Positions 16,478-24,878 of a stretch of DNA of 64,000 nt are shown here, one piece after another; within the stretch, counting starts at the first letter, position 1; each line of letters begins with the position of its first letter. Source of the DNA: Sulfobacillus harzensis. Its GTDB lineage: Bacteria > Bacillota > Sulfobacillia > Sulfobacillales > Sulfobacillaceae. A program made the position numbers and the translations under genes. The notes below the pieces were generated by a model. That model made no database searches, was not told the origin of the DNA, and saw only the letters and a program-made list of their open reading frames with translations. Location of the stretch: the NCBI RefSeq assembly GCF_012933365.1, contig NZ_JABBVZ010000004.1, positions 1-64,000 on the forward strand, written 5' to 3'.

Positions 16478-17899
16478 TTACCGCCGACGCCGCGGAGCGA
16501 CGTGAATGGGCCGTCCCAAAGCGACCTCAGCCGCTTCCATCCATACCTCCGGCAACGTCGGATGGGCATGAATGGTGAGCGCGACATCTTCCAGCGTGGC
16601 CCCCATCTCCAAGGCCAAGCCGCCTTCCGCGATGAGATTGGACGCCTCCCGACCCACGGCGTGCAATCCCAAGAGGATGCCGCTATCTTGGTCGGCCACC
16701 ACTTCAGCAAATCCCGCGGGTTCATCCAAGGATAAAGCCCGCCCGTTGGCAGCAAAGCTAAACCGCCCCGTCAGCGGTTGATAGCCCGCTTCACGCGCTT
16801 GTTCCTCCGTCATACCCACCGAGGCCATTTCCGGATCCGTAAAGATGACGGCCGGAACAGCGGTGGCGTCGGCAGCACTGGGAAGCCCGGAAAGGCTCTC
16901 CGCCGCCACTTTGCCCTCATAGCTGGCTTTATGCGCCAGCATCGGGCCCGGAACAATGTCGCCAATGGCCGCCACCCGCGGATTTTGGGTTTTGAGCGTC
17001 TGGTCTACAATGACCAGCCCGCGCTCATCGCGCGCAATGTGAGCGTCCTCCAGATTGAGGCTGTCTGTATTGGGCGTGCGGCCCACAGTAACTAGTACCG
17101 CTTCCGACTGCAAACGCGCCGCTTCGGTGCCTTCGACTGTTAACTGCACGTTTCCCGGCGCAATCTCCGCCTTCACTACACGGGTGCTCACCATGACCTC
17201 GACACCCAATTCCCGGAGCCGCCGTTCTACAACCCGAACCAATGACGGACTCATCCCGGAGAGCAGCGTGGGCAGCGCTTCCACCACGGTCACTCGGCTG
17301 CCGAATTTGCGAAAGGCCGTACCTAACTCGAGCCCGATATACCCACCGCCAACCACCACCAAATGCTCGGGCACCCGCTGCAGCGCCAGTAAGCCGGTGG
17401 AGTCGAGGACGGTCTCTTGGTCAACAGGGAGCATCGACAAGGTGTTGGGGCGCGATCCGGTAGCCACAATCGCAGACTCGAAGGCAATTTTCTTGCTCTC
17501 ATATTCCGAGACCACTCGGATATGAGCGGGGTCCACAAAGCGCGCCTCGGCCTGGATGACCGTGACGCCATTGGCCTTCAACAATTCCGCCACCCCCGAG
17601 GTCAATCGCTCAACCACGGAAGTCTTAAAGCGCTGAACCCCCTCCATTCGCACCGTGGGCTCGGAGATCGCAATCCCTCGCGAAGCGGCGGTGCGACTGC
17701 GCTCGACCTCATCGGCGACAGTGATCAAGGCCTTTGACGGGATGCAGCCCACATTGAGGCAGATGCCTCCCAGCTGCCCCCGTTCCACCAATGTAACCTG
17801 GCGGCCGAGCTGTGCTGCCCGGATTGCCGCCACATAACCCCCGGGTCCACCGCCAATCACCACCAAGTCGGCGCTCTCGGTAAACTCGCCTACCACCAT
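16478..17899 (-). CDS. lpdA: Dihydrolipoamide dehydrogenase (E3)
   Basis: A 473-residue flavoprotein disulfide reductase. It has the FAD motif VVIGGGPGGYVAAIRAAQLG, the redox-active pair in GGICLNVGCIPSKA (Cys47 and Cys52), the second NAD-binding motif VVVGGGYIGLELG, and the interface His/Glu in HAHPTLPEVW. It reoxidises the lipoyl group of the E2 protein with NAD. It is directly downstream of the E2 gene (a gap of one base), with GGAGATGAG overlapping the E2 stop as ribosome binding site. Length and motifs are normal. It ends with a basic PRRRR tail. Confidence 0.96.
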   Translation of the reverse strand: MVVGEFTESADLVVIGGGPGGYVAAIRAAQLGRQVTLVERGQLGGICLNVGCIPSKALITVADEVERSRTAASRGIAISEPTVRMEGVQRFKTSVVERLTSGVAELLKANGVTVIQAEARFVDPAHIRVVSEYESKKIAFESAIVATGSRPNTLSMLPVDQETVLDSTGLLALQRVPEHLVVVGGGYIGLELGTAFRKFGSRVTVVEALPTLLSGMSPSLVRVVERRLRELGVEVMVSTRVVKAEIAPGNVQLTVEGTEAARLQSEAVLVTVGRTPNTDSLNLEDAHIARDERGLVIVDQTLKTQNPRVAAIGDIVPGPMLAHKASYEGKVAAESLSGLPSAADATAVPAVIFTDPEMASVGMTEEQAREAGYQPLTGRFSFAANGRALSLDEPAGFAEVVADQDSGILLGLHAVGREASNLIAEGGLALEMGATLEDVALTIHAHPTLPEVWMEAAEVALGRPIHVAPRRRR

Positions 17900-17900
17900 G

Positions 17901-19136
17901 CTAGCTCATCTCCAAAAACAAGTCTGTGGGCTGGTTGAGATAGCGCATCACTTGATTGGTGAAACGCCCCGCCGTCCCACCGTCCACCACTCGGTGGTCA
18001 AATGTGAGGCACACGCTCATCACGGGCCGAGCCTGAATTTCATCGGTCTCCGGATTGACTACGATGGCCTTCTTTTGAATGCGCCCCGTCCCGAAAATCC
18101 CCACTTCCGGATAGTTAATGACCGGCGTCGCAAACAGCCCGCCAAACGACCCGTAGTTGGTGACCGTGAAGGTGGAACCGGTCAATTCGTCACGCGACAA
18201 TGTATGAGCATGAGCCCGTTCGGTCAGATCTTGTATTTCCCGGGCCAGTTCCATCAGGCTTTTCTTATCCGCATCCCGAATGACCGGGACAATCAGTCCT
18301 TCCGGATCATCCACGGCGATGCCGATGTGATAGTAGGGCTTCAGGACGATTTCCTTGGCCTCATCGTCTAGGCTGGCGTTCAAATAGGGAAAGCGCTTCA
18401 AAGCGGCCACCAACGCCTTGATGATGAAGGGCAGATAGGTGAGCTTGACGCCCTCCTCCGTTGCCCGCACCTTCATCTGCTCGCGCAGTGCCACCAACCG
18501 AGCGACCTCCACCTCGTCCATGGTGGTGACGTGAGGGGCTGTGAACTTGGACCGCACCATGTGTTCGGCAATGGTTCGCCGAAGCCCTCGAAGCGGTATC
18601 CGCACCTCATTGCCCAAAGTCTCCTGAGCCACGGGCGCCACTGGTGCACTCGGAGCAGGCTGGGGCCTTGGACTCTCTTTAAACGCCCGCACGTCCTCCT
18701 TGAGAACGCGGCCATGTTCGCCACTTCCGGTGACAGCCTGAATGTCCACCCCGAGTTCCCGGGCCAGCTTGCGCACGGCCGGCGTCGCCAGCACCCGCTT
18801 ATTCCCTCCCGGGGGTACTGCCGGGGAAGAGGCCGGTGCCGGCTGCGAGACAGGCTCTTCCGAAGGCGCGGCCGGCGTCTCGGATGAGACGGCGGCGTCC
18901 GTGTCAAACTCGATCACCGGGGTGCCCACGCGGACCACGTCCCCTTCTTGGGCCAGCACCGCCTTCACGCGCCCTGCGACTGGCGAGGGAATATCCACTA
19001 CCGCTTTGTCAGTTTGAATTTCCACAATGACTTGCTCTTGGGCCACCGAATCGCCAGGCGCAACATGCCACTTCATTATTTCCGCTTCATGAATGCCCTC
19101 GCCCACGTCCGGCAGCTTCCACTCATATACGGCCAT
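17901..19136 (-). CDS. pdhC: 2-oxoacid dehydrogenase E2, dihydrolipoamide acyltransferase
   Basis: A 411-residue E2 subunit. An N-terminal lipoyl domain (1-78) carries the lipoylation site [10 protein letters not shown] with Lys44. A Pro/Ala/Glu-rich linker (80-112) follows, then the E1/E3-binding domain (about 116-153, [17 protein letters not shown] and [11 protein letters not shown]), a second linker, and the catalytic domain ending in FDHRVVDG with His381 and Asp385. It moves the acyl group to CoA. One lipoyl domain is typical for Firmicutes. Whether the complex prefers pyruvate or branched-chain 2-oxoacids is not decided by sequence; pdh is the default. Confidence 0.94.
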   Translation of the reverse strand: MAVYEWKLPDVGEGIHEAEIMKWHVAPGDSVAQEQVIVEIQTDKAVVDIPSPVAGRVKAVLAQEGDVVRVGTPVIEFDTDAAVSSETPAAPSEEPVSQPAPASSPAVPPGGNKRVLATPAVRKLARELGVDIQAVTGSGEHGRVLKEDVRAFKESPRPQPAPSAPVAPVAQETLGNEVRIPLRGLRRTIAEHMVRSKFTAPHVTTMDEVEVARLVALREQMKVRATEEGVKLTYLPFIIKALVAALKRFPYLNASLDDEAKEIVLKPYYHIGIAVDDPEGLIVPVIRDADKKSLMELAREIQDLTERAHAHTLSRDELTGSTFTVTNYGSFGGLFATPVINYPEVGIFGTGRIQKKAIVVNPETDEIQARPVMSVCLTFDHRVVDGGTAGRFTNQVMRYLNQPTDLFLEMS

Positions 19137-19146
19137 GGTCGCCCTC

Positions 19147-20124
19147 CTAATAGTGGATGGTGGTACGAATCGCCTCTAGCACCCGGTCCGCGTCAGGAAG
19201 CCACAAGTCCTCGACCGATGGAACCGGAAAAGGTGTGTCATACCCGGTAACCCGCTGAATCGGGGCTTCTAAAGAAAGAAAGGCGCCTTCCTGGATCACG
19301 CTGGCGACTTCGGCCCCAACCCCGCCCGTGCGCACCGCCTCGTGGACTACGACGGCACGACCCGTCTTTTGCACGCTAGCAATAATCGCCGCCGTATCCA
19401 TGGGGCTTAGCGTTCGCAAATCCAGCACCTCAACCGACACGCCCTCTTGCTGCGCCCGCTCCGCCGCGGCCTCAGCAACCGGCACCATCGGTCCCCAGGC
19501 GACCACGGTAACATCGGTGCCTTCGCGAGCTACGCGTGCTTCACCCAACGGCACCGCGTACCAATCTTCCGGGATCTCCTGGCGGAAGGCCCGGTACAGG
19601 CGCATGGGCTCGATGAACAGCACCGGATCGGGATTATCAATCGCGGCCAGCAACAGCCCCTTGGCGTCATACGGGGTGCTGGGCGTCACCACCTTGATGC
19701 CCGGCGTATGCACGAAGAAGGCCTCAATGCTGTCAGAATGAATCTCTGGTGTGCGCACTCCGCCGCCATACGGCGCGCGAATGACCAACGGCACATGATA
19801 TCGGCCCTGGGAGCGGAATCGAATCCGGGAGGCTTGCGTCCCAATTTGATCCATGGTTTCGTAGATGAACCCAAAAAACTGGATTTCCGCCACCGGACGC
19901 ATCCCTCCAATAGCTAGCCCCACCGAGCTTCCCACGATGGCGGACTCGGCCAGCGGCGTATCGACCACCCGCTCCGCCCCGAACTTCTCGAAGAGGCCGT
20001 CCGTGGCGCGAAACACACCGCCGTTTTTTCCCACGTCCTCGCCCAGCACCATGACCCGGGAATCCCGTTCCATAGCGAGCCCCAAGGCTTGATTGATGGC
20101 TTGAATCATGGTGAGCTTAGCCAC
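19147..20124 (-). CDS. pdhB: 2-oxoacid dehydrogenase E1 component, beta subunit
   Basis: A protein of about 325 residues, the transketolase-like E1 beta subunit. Diagnostic segments: [49 protein letters not shown], and the C-terminal domain [13 protein letters not shown] with [13 protein letters not shown]. With the alpha subunit it forms the thiamine-diphosphate site of the E1 heterotetramer. GTG at 20124 is preferred because GGAGGTGG precedes it, overlapping the stop of the alpha gene by eight bases. Upstream codons up to 20316 encode an Arg-rich run with no family match and are antisense-like noise. Confidence 0.94.
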   Translation of the reverse strand: MAKLTMIQAINQALGLAMERDSRVMVLGEDVGKNGGVFRATDGLFEKFGAERVVDTPLAESAIVGSSVGLAIGGMRPVAEIQFFGFIYETMDQIGTQASRIRFRSQGRYHVPLVIRAPYGGGVRTPEIHSDSIEAFFVHTPGIKVVTPSTPYDAKGLLLAAIDNPDPVLFIEPMRLYRAFRQEIPEDWYAVPLGEARVAREGTDVTVVAWGPMVPVAEAAAERAQQEGVSVEVLDLRTLSPMDTAAIIASVQKTGRAVVVHEAVRTGGVGAEVASVIQEGAFLSLEAPIQRVTGYDTPFPVPSVEDLWLPDADRVLEAIRTTIHY

Positions 20125-21193
20125 GAGCCCCACCTCCTTCAGCCAAGCGCCGCATGAATGCCTGGCGCTGGGCAGACAACGCCGGCGTAAGTTCACCATA
20201 AACATGGTCAAACACCGTCTCCGGCGGAGCCTTGGGATAGGATTCGGCCTCCTGCACAGCCTTCTCCACTTCGGCTTTGGCCTCCTCCTCAATCTGGTGC
20301 TTGGCATCGTCGTCAATCAGCTTCTGGCGCTCCAAAAATCGCGCGAGACGCGCCACCGGCTCACCGTAACTCAGACGCTCTTCCTCTTCCGTCGCGCGAT
20401 AGCGGGTCGGATCATCGGCGGTGGTATGGGCGCCCAGGCGATAAGTGACCGCTTCGACCAACGCGGGACCGCCACCCGCCCGGATGCGGGCGGCAAGCTG
20501 GCGCGCAGTCTGATACACGGCAATAATGTCATTGCCGTCGACCCGCACCCCTTCGATGTTGTAGGCAATCGCCCGCTGAGCAATGGTAGGGCTATGCATC
20601 TGTCGGCTGACCGGCACGCTAATCGCCCAGCGATTGTTTTGGGAAACGAACAGCACCGGCGCCTGAACTACCGAGGCCAGATTCAACGCCTCATGAAAGT
20701 CGCCCTGTGAGGTCGCGCCATCGCCGAAGAACGTCACCGCCAACCGATTTTGCCCCTGAAGCTTTTCCGCCCAGGCCAGTCCTACCGCGTGCAGCGTTTG
20801 GGCGGCAATCACCACTTGTACCGGAAGCGCCGGAACGGCTTCAGGCATGCGCCCCGAAATCGGGTGGCCCATGCTGTTCAACAAAGGAAAGGACATGGGC
20901 ACGCCGCGATAGACAAGCGCCGCCCAATCCCGATAGCTGCCGCAAATCCAATCCTCTGGCCCCAGCGCCGCGACCACCCCGACTTGGGTGGCCTCCTGCC
21001 CGCTGTAGGGGGGATAGGTGCCGATCCGCCCCTGGCGCTGGAGATTCCAGGCCCGTTGGTCCAGAGCTCTCAGCGTCACCAGAGATCGATAGAAACGCAG
21101 GAGTTCCTCATCCGTGACGCCAGAGCGGTCGCCCACCAGGTTTCCGTCTTCATCAATCACCCGTTGAATGGGAAATTCTTTTTCCGGGTCCAT
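20117..21193 (-). CDS. pdhA: 2-oxoacid dehydrogenase E1 component, alpha subunit
   Basis: A 358-residue E1 alpha subunit. The thiamine-diphosphate motif runs from FFGDGATSQGDFHEALNLA to SQNNRWAIS (GDG ... NN). The phosphorylation-loop-like region TYRLGAHTTADDPTRYR and the N-terminal YPPYSGQEATQVG also fit. It decarboxylates the 2-oxoacid and passes the acyl group to lipoyl-E2. GAGGAGGGCG precedes the ATG. Gene order alpha, beta, E2, E3 with minimal gaps indicates one operon transcribed leftwards, with the FabL-like gene upstream after 20 bases. Confidence 0.95.
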   Translation of the reverse strand: MDPEKEFPIQRVIDEDGNLVGDRSGVTDEELLRFYRSLVTLRALDQRAWNLQRQGRIGTYPPYSGQEATQVGVVAALGPEDWICGSYRDWAALVYRGVPMSFPLLNSMGHPISGRMPEAVPALPVQVVIAAQTLHAVGLAWAEKLQGQNRLAVTFFGDGATSQGDFHEALNLASVVQAPVLFVSQNNRWAISVPVSRQMHSPTIAQRAIAYNIEGVRVDGNDIIAVYQTARQLAARIRAGGGPALVEAVTYRLGAHTTADDPTRYRATEEEERLSYGEPVARLARFLERQKLIDDDAKHQIEEEAKAEVEKAVQEAESYPKAPPETVFDHVYGELTPALSAQRQAFMRRLAEGGGARG

Positions 21194-21213
21194 CGACGCC
21201 CTCCTCTATTTGA

Positions 21214-22005
21214 CTAGTGACCCTGGCCAAAAATCTCCTGAAAAGGGCCGGACGTCAGGGTCAATCCACCATCCACCGACAGAATCTGTCCCGTGACAAA
21301 TCGGCTTAAGTCACTCGCCAAGAAAACAGCCACATCCGCAATCTCCTCCGGCGTTCCCACCCGGCCGAGCGGTGTGGCTCGAATGCAAGCTTGATCAAAT
21401 TGTTGGAGCTTATCGCCCATATAAAACCGTTCGGATTCCGTCCCCACCACCCCGGGGGCAATGGCGTTGACAGTAATTTGACGCGGGCCCAGTTCACTCG
21501 CCAAATACCGCGTAAGGCTCTCAACGGCGGCCTTGGCAGATGCGATGTTTCCGTACCGCGGCAGGGTAAACTGCACCCCGTGCCCACTCACGGTGATGAT
21601 GCGACCGGAACGCCCCTCCATCAGAGGCACTGCTCGCTGAACCGAGAGAATAAAATTGTCGACCAAGAGCCGATAAGTGCGCTCCAAATGATGCGGTTTC
21701 AGCTCCAATAGCGGTTTGAAAGCCGAGGCGGCCGCATTGGCCATGAAAATGTCCAATCCACCCCAGCTCTCCCCGATGGTGTCAAATAGACGACCAACCT
21801 CTTCAGGCTCCTCCAGTTCGGCTTGGATCACCAGCGCCTGGCGGCCCAAACGGCGAACCGCCTCGGCCGTGGCCTCAGCTTGGTCCCGTTGTCGCCGATA
21901 ATGGACTACCACATCGGCCCCTTCACGCGCAAACGCCATGACGGCGGCTTGGCCGATTCCGCGAGAGCTCCCCGTTACAAGGGCCTTTTTTCCCTCCAAC
22001 AACAT
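21214..22005 (-). CDS. fabL: FabL-type enoyl-ACP reductase / SDR
   Basis: A protein of about 263 residues with TGSSRGIGQAAV and NAAAS motifs. The active-site dyad is Y-x6-K (RYGNIASAK, Tyr151 and Lys158 with the chosen start), which sets FabL enoyl-ACP reductases apart from ordinary YxxxK SDRs; Bacillus FabL has the same residues and spacing as I recall. The C-terminus has FLASDLSRFVTGQILSVDGG. It should reduce trans-2-enoyl-ACP with NADPH in fatty-acid synthesis. ATG 22005 has GGGGGGAAG six bases upstream; ATG 22038 is a weaker alternative. It stands before the pdh operon that makes acetyl-CoA. Confidence 0.8.
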   Translation of the reverse strand: MLLEGKKALVTGSSRGIGQAAVMAFAREGADVVVHYRRQRDQAEATAEAVRRLGRQALVIQAELEEPEEVGRLFDTIGESWGGLDIFMANAAASAFKPLLELKPHHLERTYRLLVDNFILSVQRAVPLMEGRSGRIITVSGHGVQFTLPRYGNIASAKAAVESLTRYLASELGPRQITVNAIAPGVVGTESERFYMGDKLQQFDQACIRATPLGRVGTPEEIADVAVFLASDLSRFVTGQILSVDGGLTLTSGPFQEIFGQGH

Positions 22006-22110
22006 TCCGACTTCCCCCCAAAGTGCAAACAATCCCATGGATCACCCTACCGAAATTGCTTAAGAATGGCAAGGGACGGCATCAGTGAAAATTTTTATGT
22101 TAAATTGCTT

Positions 22111-22126
22111 GTGATAGTGTTCACAT
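22111..22126. promoter_or_regulatory. Perfect TGTGA-N6-TCACA palindrome (CRP/FNR-type site)
   Basis: TGTGA (22111-22115), TAGTGT, TCACA (22122-22126) is an exact match to the classic CRP half-site pattern TGTGA-N6-TCACA. It overlaps the -35 element of the promoter at 22121-22148 and so could block or modulate transcription of the small zinc-finger-like gene. It lies in the intergenic stretch between this gene and the divergent fabL gene. Which regulator binds is unknown; a CRP/FNR-family protein is the natural guess. Confidence 0.5.
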
Positions 22127-22148
22127 TCTCAAAGTGTCCTGCTATACT
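22121..22148 (+). promoter_or_regulatory. SigA-type promoter with extended -10
   Basis: TTCACA (22121-22126), 16 bases, then TATACT (22143-22148), preceded by TGC, giving an extended -10 (TGCTATACT). The start codon of the 57-residue protein lies 40 bases downstream. Confidence 0.5.
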
Positions 22149-22187
22149 GAAGTCAAATAGAAGAATTCCGAAAACGAGGTGATACTG

Positions 22188-22361
22188 ATGCGTCACGCTC
22201 TCGCCTATGAATCCGTTGGCACTTGCCAAATCTGTGAGGAACCGTTAACATCTCGAGACGTACTGGAAACAGGGCAAGCACGCTTGTGCCCGGACTGTTG
22301 GGAGTCCAGCAGCAAGGCTGTTTGGAATCGGACGGAATTTTCTCCCTTGGAAGCCCGCTAA
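22188..22361 (+). CDS. Small CxxC-CxxC (zinc-ribbon-like) protein
   Basis: A 57-residue protein with two CxxC pairs: CQICEEPL and CPDCWE, 20 residues apart, suggesting a single zinc-binding site. Such short zinc ribbons are often regulators or adaptor proteins, but no specific family was recognised. GAGGTGAT lies seven bases before the ATG at 22188. It has its own promoter (22121-22148), a CRP-like palindrome and a terminator directly after the stop (22365-22396), so it is a tightly bounded single-gene unit, probably well expressed. This argues that it is real despite its size. Confidence 0.75.
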   Translation: MRHALAYESVGTCQICEEPLTSRDVLETGQARLCPDCWESSSKAVWNRTEFSPLEAR

Positions 22362-22364
22362 ACG

Positions 22365-22396
22365 CTAGCCCTGACGTCGGTCGGGGCTAGTTTTTT
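22365..22396 (+). terminator. Rho-independent terminator
   Basis: CTAGCCC (22365-22371) pairs with GGGGCTAG (22383-22390) and is followed by six T residues (22391-22396). It ends the transcript of the 57-residue zinc-ribbon-like protein. Confidence 0.85.
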
Positions 22397-22427
22397 GTCT
22401 CATTGTCACGGGGAGGTCGCCATTAAA

Positions 22428-22826
22428 ATGTGGGAACAGTCTTGGGTGGTTTCGGCGCCATCGGAAGACGCGGCGCTAAATGCCGTTCAAATGGCGTTGG
22501 CGACCTGGGCACCCGAGGAGGCGGGCACACCCGAGCTCGGCGCCGTAAGACTCTTTCGCGGACCCGATGACATGGCTTTGGCGGACAGTGTCGCCCGCGA
22601 CTTAGCCGACATCCGTCAAACGGTCGCCCAAAGCCACCGTCAGGAATTGTCGCGACGCCTTCATCAACTCTCCCATCGCGCCGTTGGCATTCCACCTCGC
22701 CCTGGATTTGTTGTGCTCGACGGTTCTAGCCCCCGGAGTCCCCGCCCTGGCGATCTCAAAAGCAGTCCACATCTTCGCTGGGTCGTAACCGTTGCGTGGC
22801 CGGGCAAGGAGCCCGATCTCCCCTAA
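22428..22826 (+). CDS. Hypothetical protein
   Basis: A protein of about 132 residues with no family I recognise. The N-terminal half looks folded (WEQSWVVSAPSEDAALNAVQMALATW, then a helix LADSVARDLADIRQTV), while residues of about 90-115 are Pro/Ser-rich. ATG 22428 is used; GGAGG lies 11 bases upstream, slightly far, and an ATT at 22422 has better spacing but is a rare start. It sits between the zinc-ribbon terminator and the GH15 gene, in the same direction as both. Confidence 0.55.
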   Translation: MWEQSWVVSAPSEDAALNAVQMALATWAPEEAGTPELGAVRLFRGPDDMALADSVARDLADIRQTVAQSHRQELSRRLHQLSHRAVGIPPRPGFVVLDGSSPRSPRPGDLKSSPHLRWVVTVAWPGKEPDLP

Positions 22827-22876
22827 AATCTGCATCGCCGCTAAAAAATCTGGCACAATACACCCGTATACTCGTT

Positions 22877-22905
22877 TTGACAACAGCCCTGTGTGGGTCT
22901 AACCT
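22877..22905 (+). promoter_or_regulatory. Candidate SigA promoter of the GH15 gene
   Basis: TTGACA (22877-22882), 17 bases, TAACCT (22900-22905). The -35 is consensus and the -10 keeps the TAnnnT core. The GH15 start codon at 22946 lies 40 bases downstream. Confidence 0.4.
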
Positions 22906-22945
22906 TGACCACGATGCATTTACTACCTCTAGAGGCGATTTTGCA

Positions 22946-24745
22946 ATGAAACCTTTTTACGCACTTTTAGGCAACGGGATGACTGCCTTGCTGGCCTCCC
23001 CCACAGGAGCGATTGATTGGTTGCCCGTGCCGCGTTTTGATGGGCCAACCGTTTTTGGCCGGCTATTAGATCGACATTCGGGAGGCTATCTCAGCTTAGA
23101 GCCGGACAGCTTCCAAAACGTCCAGCAGCGCTATTTGCCGGATGGCCTTTGCCTGGAAACACGCTTCGAAACCGAGCAAGGACCAGCCGAGGTGCGGACC
23201 TGGATGAGCATTGGGCGCACCGCGCTGTGGCTCAGCTGCAAGTCCGACGTGCCGCTTCGTCTTACCTGCCGCCCATCCTTTGGCTATGGTGCCGTCCGTC
23301 CGGCCTATACAGTCACCACGGGCGGCATGCGATATCAAAATCCTCATGGTCCAGAAATCGCCCAGTTGTTGATTCAGGGCCCTTTGCGGACTACCGAGCG
23401 CATTGACCAATGGATTATCGGCCCAGGTGACGCCACGATCGTGCTCCGCATCAGCACCGAGCAGCCCGCGGACCTTCGCTGGTTGAACCGCCCCATTCCC
23501 AGTGACCCAGAACGGCAATGGTCCCTCACGCGCGGATACTGGCTCGCGGCGCGCCGGCCATATCACGGCCCCCACCACGACCTGTTCATGCGCAGCCTCG
23601 AGGTGATTCGGGCTCTGATTTACCGTCCCAGCGGCGCCCCGATTGCGGCCGCTACCACTTCCCTGCCGGAAACGCCTGGCGATACGCGCCAGTGGGACTA
23701 TCGTTATGCTTGGGTACGCGACAGTGCCTATGCGGCCGAGGCTCTCTTAATGGCCGGCGATCGGACCAGCGCGCGGCGCATCGCTGAATTTCTGCTTAAC
23801 GCTGTCTCTCCCACCGAACGGGTGTTTCCTGCGCCCTTTCCGGGCGTGGACGGAACCCTGCCGGACGGCGAGCGGGACTTGCTGTGGCTCTCCGGGCATG
23901 CGGAATCACGGCCGGCACGGGCCGGCAACGGTGCCATTCACCAGTTGCAGTTAGACCTTGCCGGCAGTCTGTTATGGCTGGTGTATCATTTGGCCCAGAG
24001 CGACGGCGCGGGCGGATGGATTACCCACTATTGGTGGGCGGTCGAGGCGCTGGCGGAGTGGATGCGGCATACTTGGTCGCAACAGGATGCCTCGCTCTGG
24101 GAATACCGCACCATCCGCGGGCATCACACCCATTCGCGTCTCATGAACTGGGTGGGATTAAAAGCGGCGCAATATCTGGCAGAATCGCTCGGTTTCCTCG
24201 ATCGGGCCGAAAGGTGGCGCCGCACCGCCGTCCGCATTCGCGAGGCCATGTTGGCCGACGGTGAACGGGCAGGGCGCTTTGAGCCGCGCCCGGGATCCGC
24301 ATCCTCCGATGCGGCCCTCTTAACCCTGCCGCTCTACGATTTCATTGCCGCTGACGATCCCCTTTTCACCACCACCTTGGACGACATTTCCCGAAATCTG
24401 GTGGTCGACGGTTTAGTCTACCGATATCGCGAGGACGATCTCGGCCAAGCCCGCCATCCTTTCCTGCTCGCGGGATTTTGGTACGCTCGAATTCTCTTGC
24501 GACAAGGCCGCCTCGAGGAGGCAGACCACGTGATTCAGCAGCATGTTCAGTTAGCCACGCCATTGGGACTTTATGGCGAGCATGTCGACCTGACCACCGG
24601 CGAAGTGCGCGGCAATTTCCCGCAGCTCTTTTCCCACACCGGTTTGGTGATTACCCTGGCCGAGCGTCAGCGCATGTTGGACGGCGAACCATGGCTCTCC
24701 TTTCCCGAACATCTCAAGCGTCCCCAGCAATTGGAGCCGCAATAA
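22946..24745 (+). CDS. Glycoside hydrolase family 15 protein (glucoamylase/trehalase type)
   Basis: A 599-residue GH15-type enzyme. The N-terminal beta-sandwich (to about residue 220) opens with LLGNGMTALLASPTGAIDWLPVPRFDGPTVFGRLLD, the classic start of bacterial GH15 proteins. The (alpha/alpha)6 domain contains QWDYRYAWVRDSAY, AGNGAIHQLQLD, WEYRTIRGHHTHSRLMNWVG (with a conserved Glu) and HPFLLAGFWYARIL. Members hydrolyse alpha-glucosidic bonds in starch, maltodextrin or trehalose, in the cytoplasm because no signal peptide is seen. AGAGGCGA lies before the ATG. In the last motif the usual SFW is GFW, so the catalytic base should be checked. No sugar gene is adjacent. Confidence 0.87.
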   Translation: MKPFYALLGNGMTALLASPTGAIDWLPVPRFDGPTVFGRLLDRHSGGYLSLEPDSFQNVQQRYLPDGLCLETRFETEQGPAEVRTWMSIGRTALWLSCKSDVPLRLTCRPSFGYGAVRPAYTVTTGGMRYQNPHGPEIAQLLIQGPLRTTERIDQWIIGPGDATIVLRISTEQPADLRWLNRPIPSDPERQWSLTRGYWLAARRPYHGPHHDLFMRSLEVIRALIYRPSGAPIAAATTSLPETPGDTRQWDYRYAWVRDSAYAAEALLMAGDRTSARRIAEFLLNAVSPTERVFPAPFPGVDGTLPDGERDLLWLSGHAESRPARAGNGAIHQLQLDLAGSLLWLVYHLAQSDGAGGWITHYWWAVEALAEWMRHTWSQQDASLWEYRTIRGHHTHSRLMNWVGLKAAQYLAESLGFLDRAERWRRTAVRIREAMLADGERAGRFEPRPGSASSDAALLTLPLYDFIAADDPLFTTTLDDISRNLVVDGLVYRYREDDLGQARHPFLLAGFWYARILLRQGRLEEADHVIQQHVQLATPLGLYGEHVDLTTGEVRGNFPQLFSHTGLVITLAERQRMLDGEPWLSFPEHLKRPQQLEPQ

Positions 24746-24833
24746 CGGGCGCGAAGCCTTCCGGCGCTGTGGACGGGATCGCCTCGCGTGAGGAATCCCC
24801 GCATCACGACGGGCCTTGAGGAACATCCCCAAC

Positions 24834-24864
24834 AAAAATCCCCGCCCACTTGGACGGGGATTTT
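24834..24864. terminator. Bidirectional terminator between GH15 and ilvE
   Basis: AAAAATCCCCG (24834-24844) pairs with CGGGGATTTT (24855-24864). Both strands show a GC stem followed by T-rich sequence (four Ts on plus, five on minus), so it can end both convergent transcripts. Confidence 0.8.
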
Positions 24865-24878
24865 GCGCCCTGGAGGCG

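Noticed and set aside
20125-20316. Long N-terminal extension of pdhB
   Set aside because: The codons encode an Arg/Pro-rich run typical of an alternate frame of pdhA and have no homology; GTG 20124 with GGAGGTGG is the better start.
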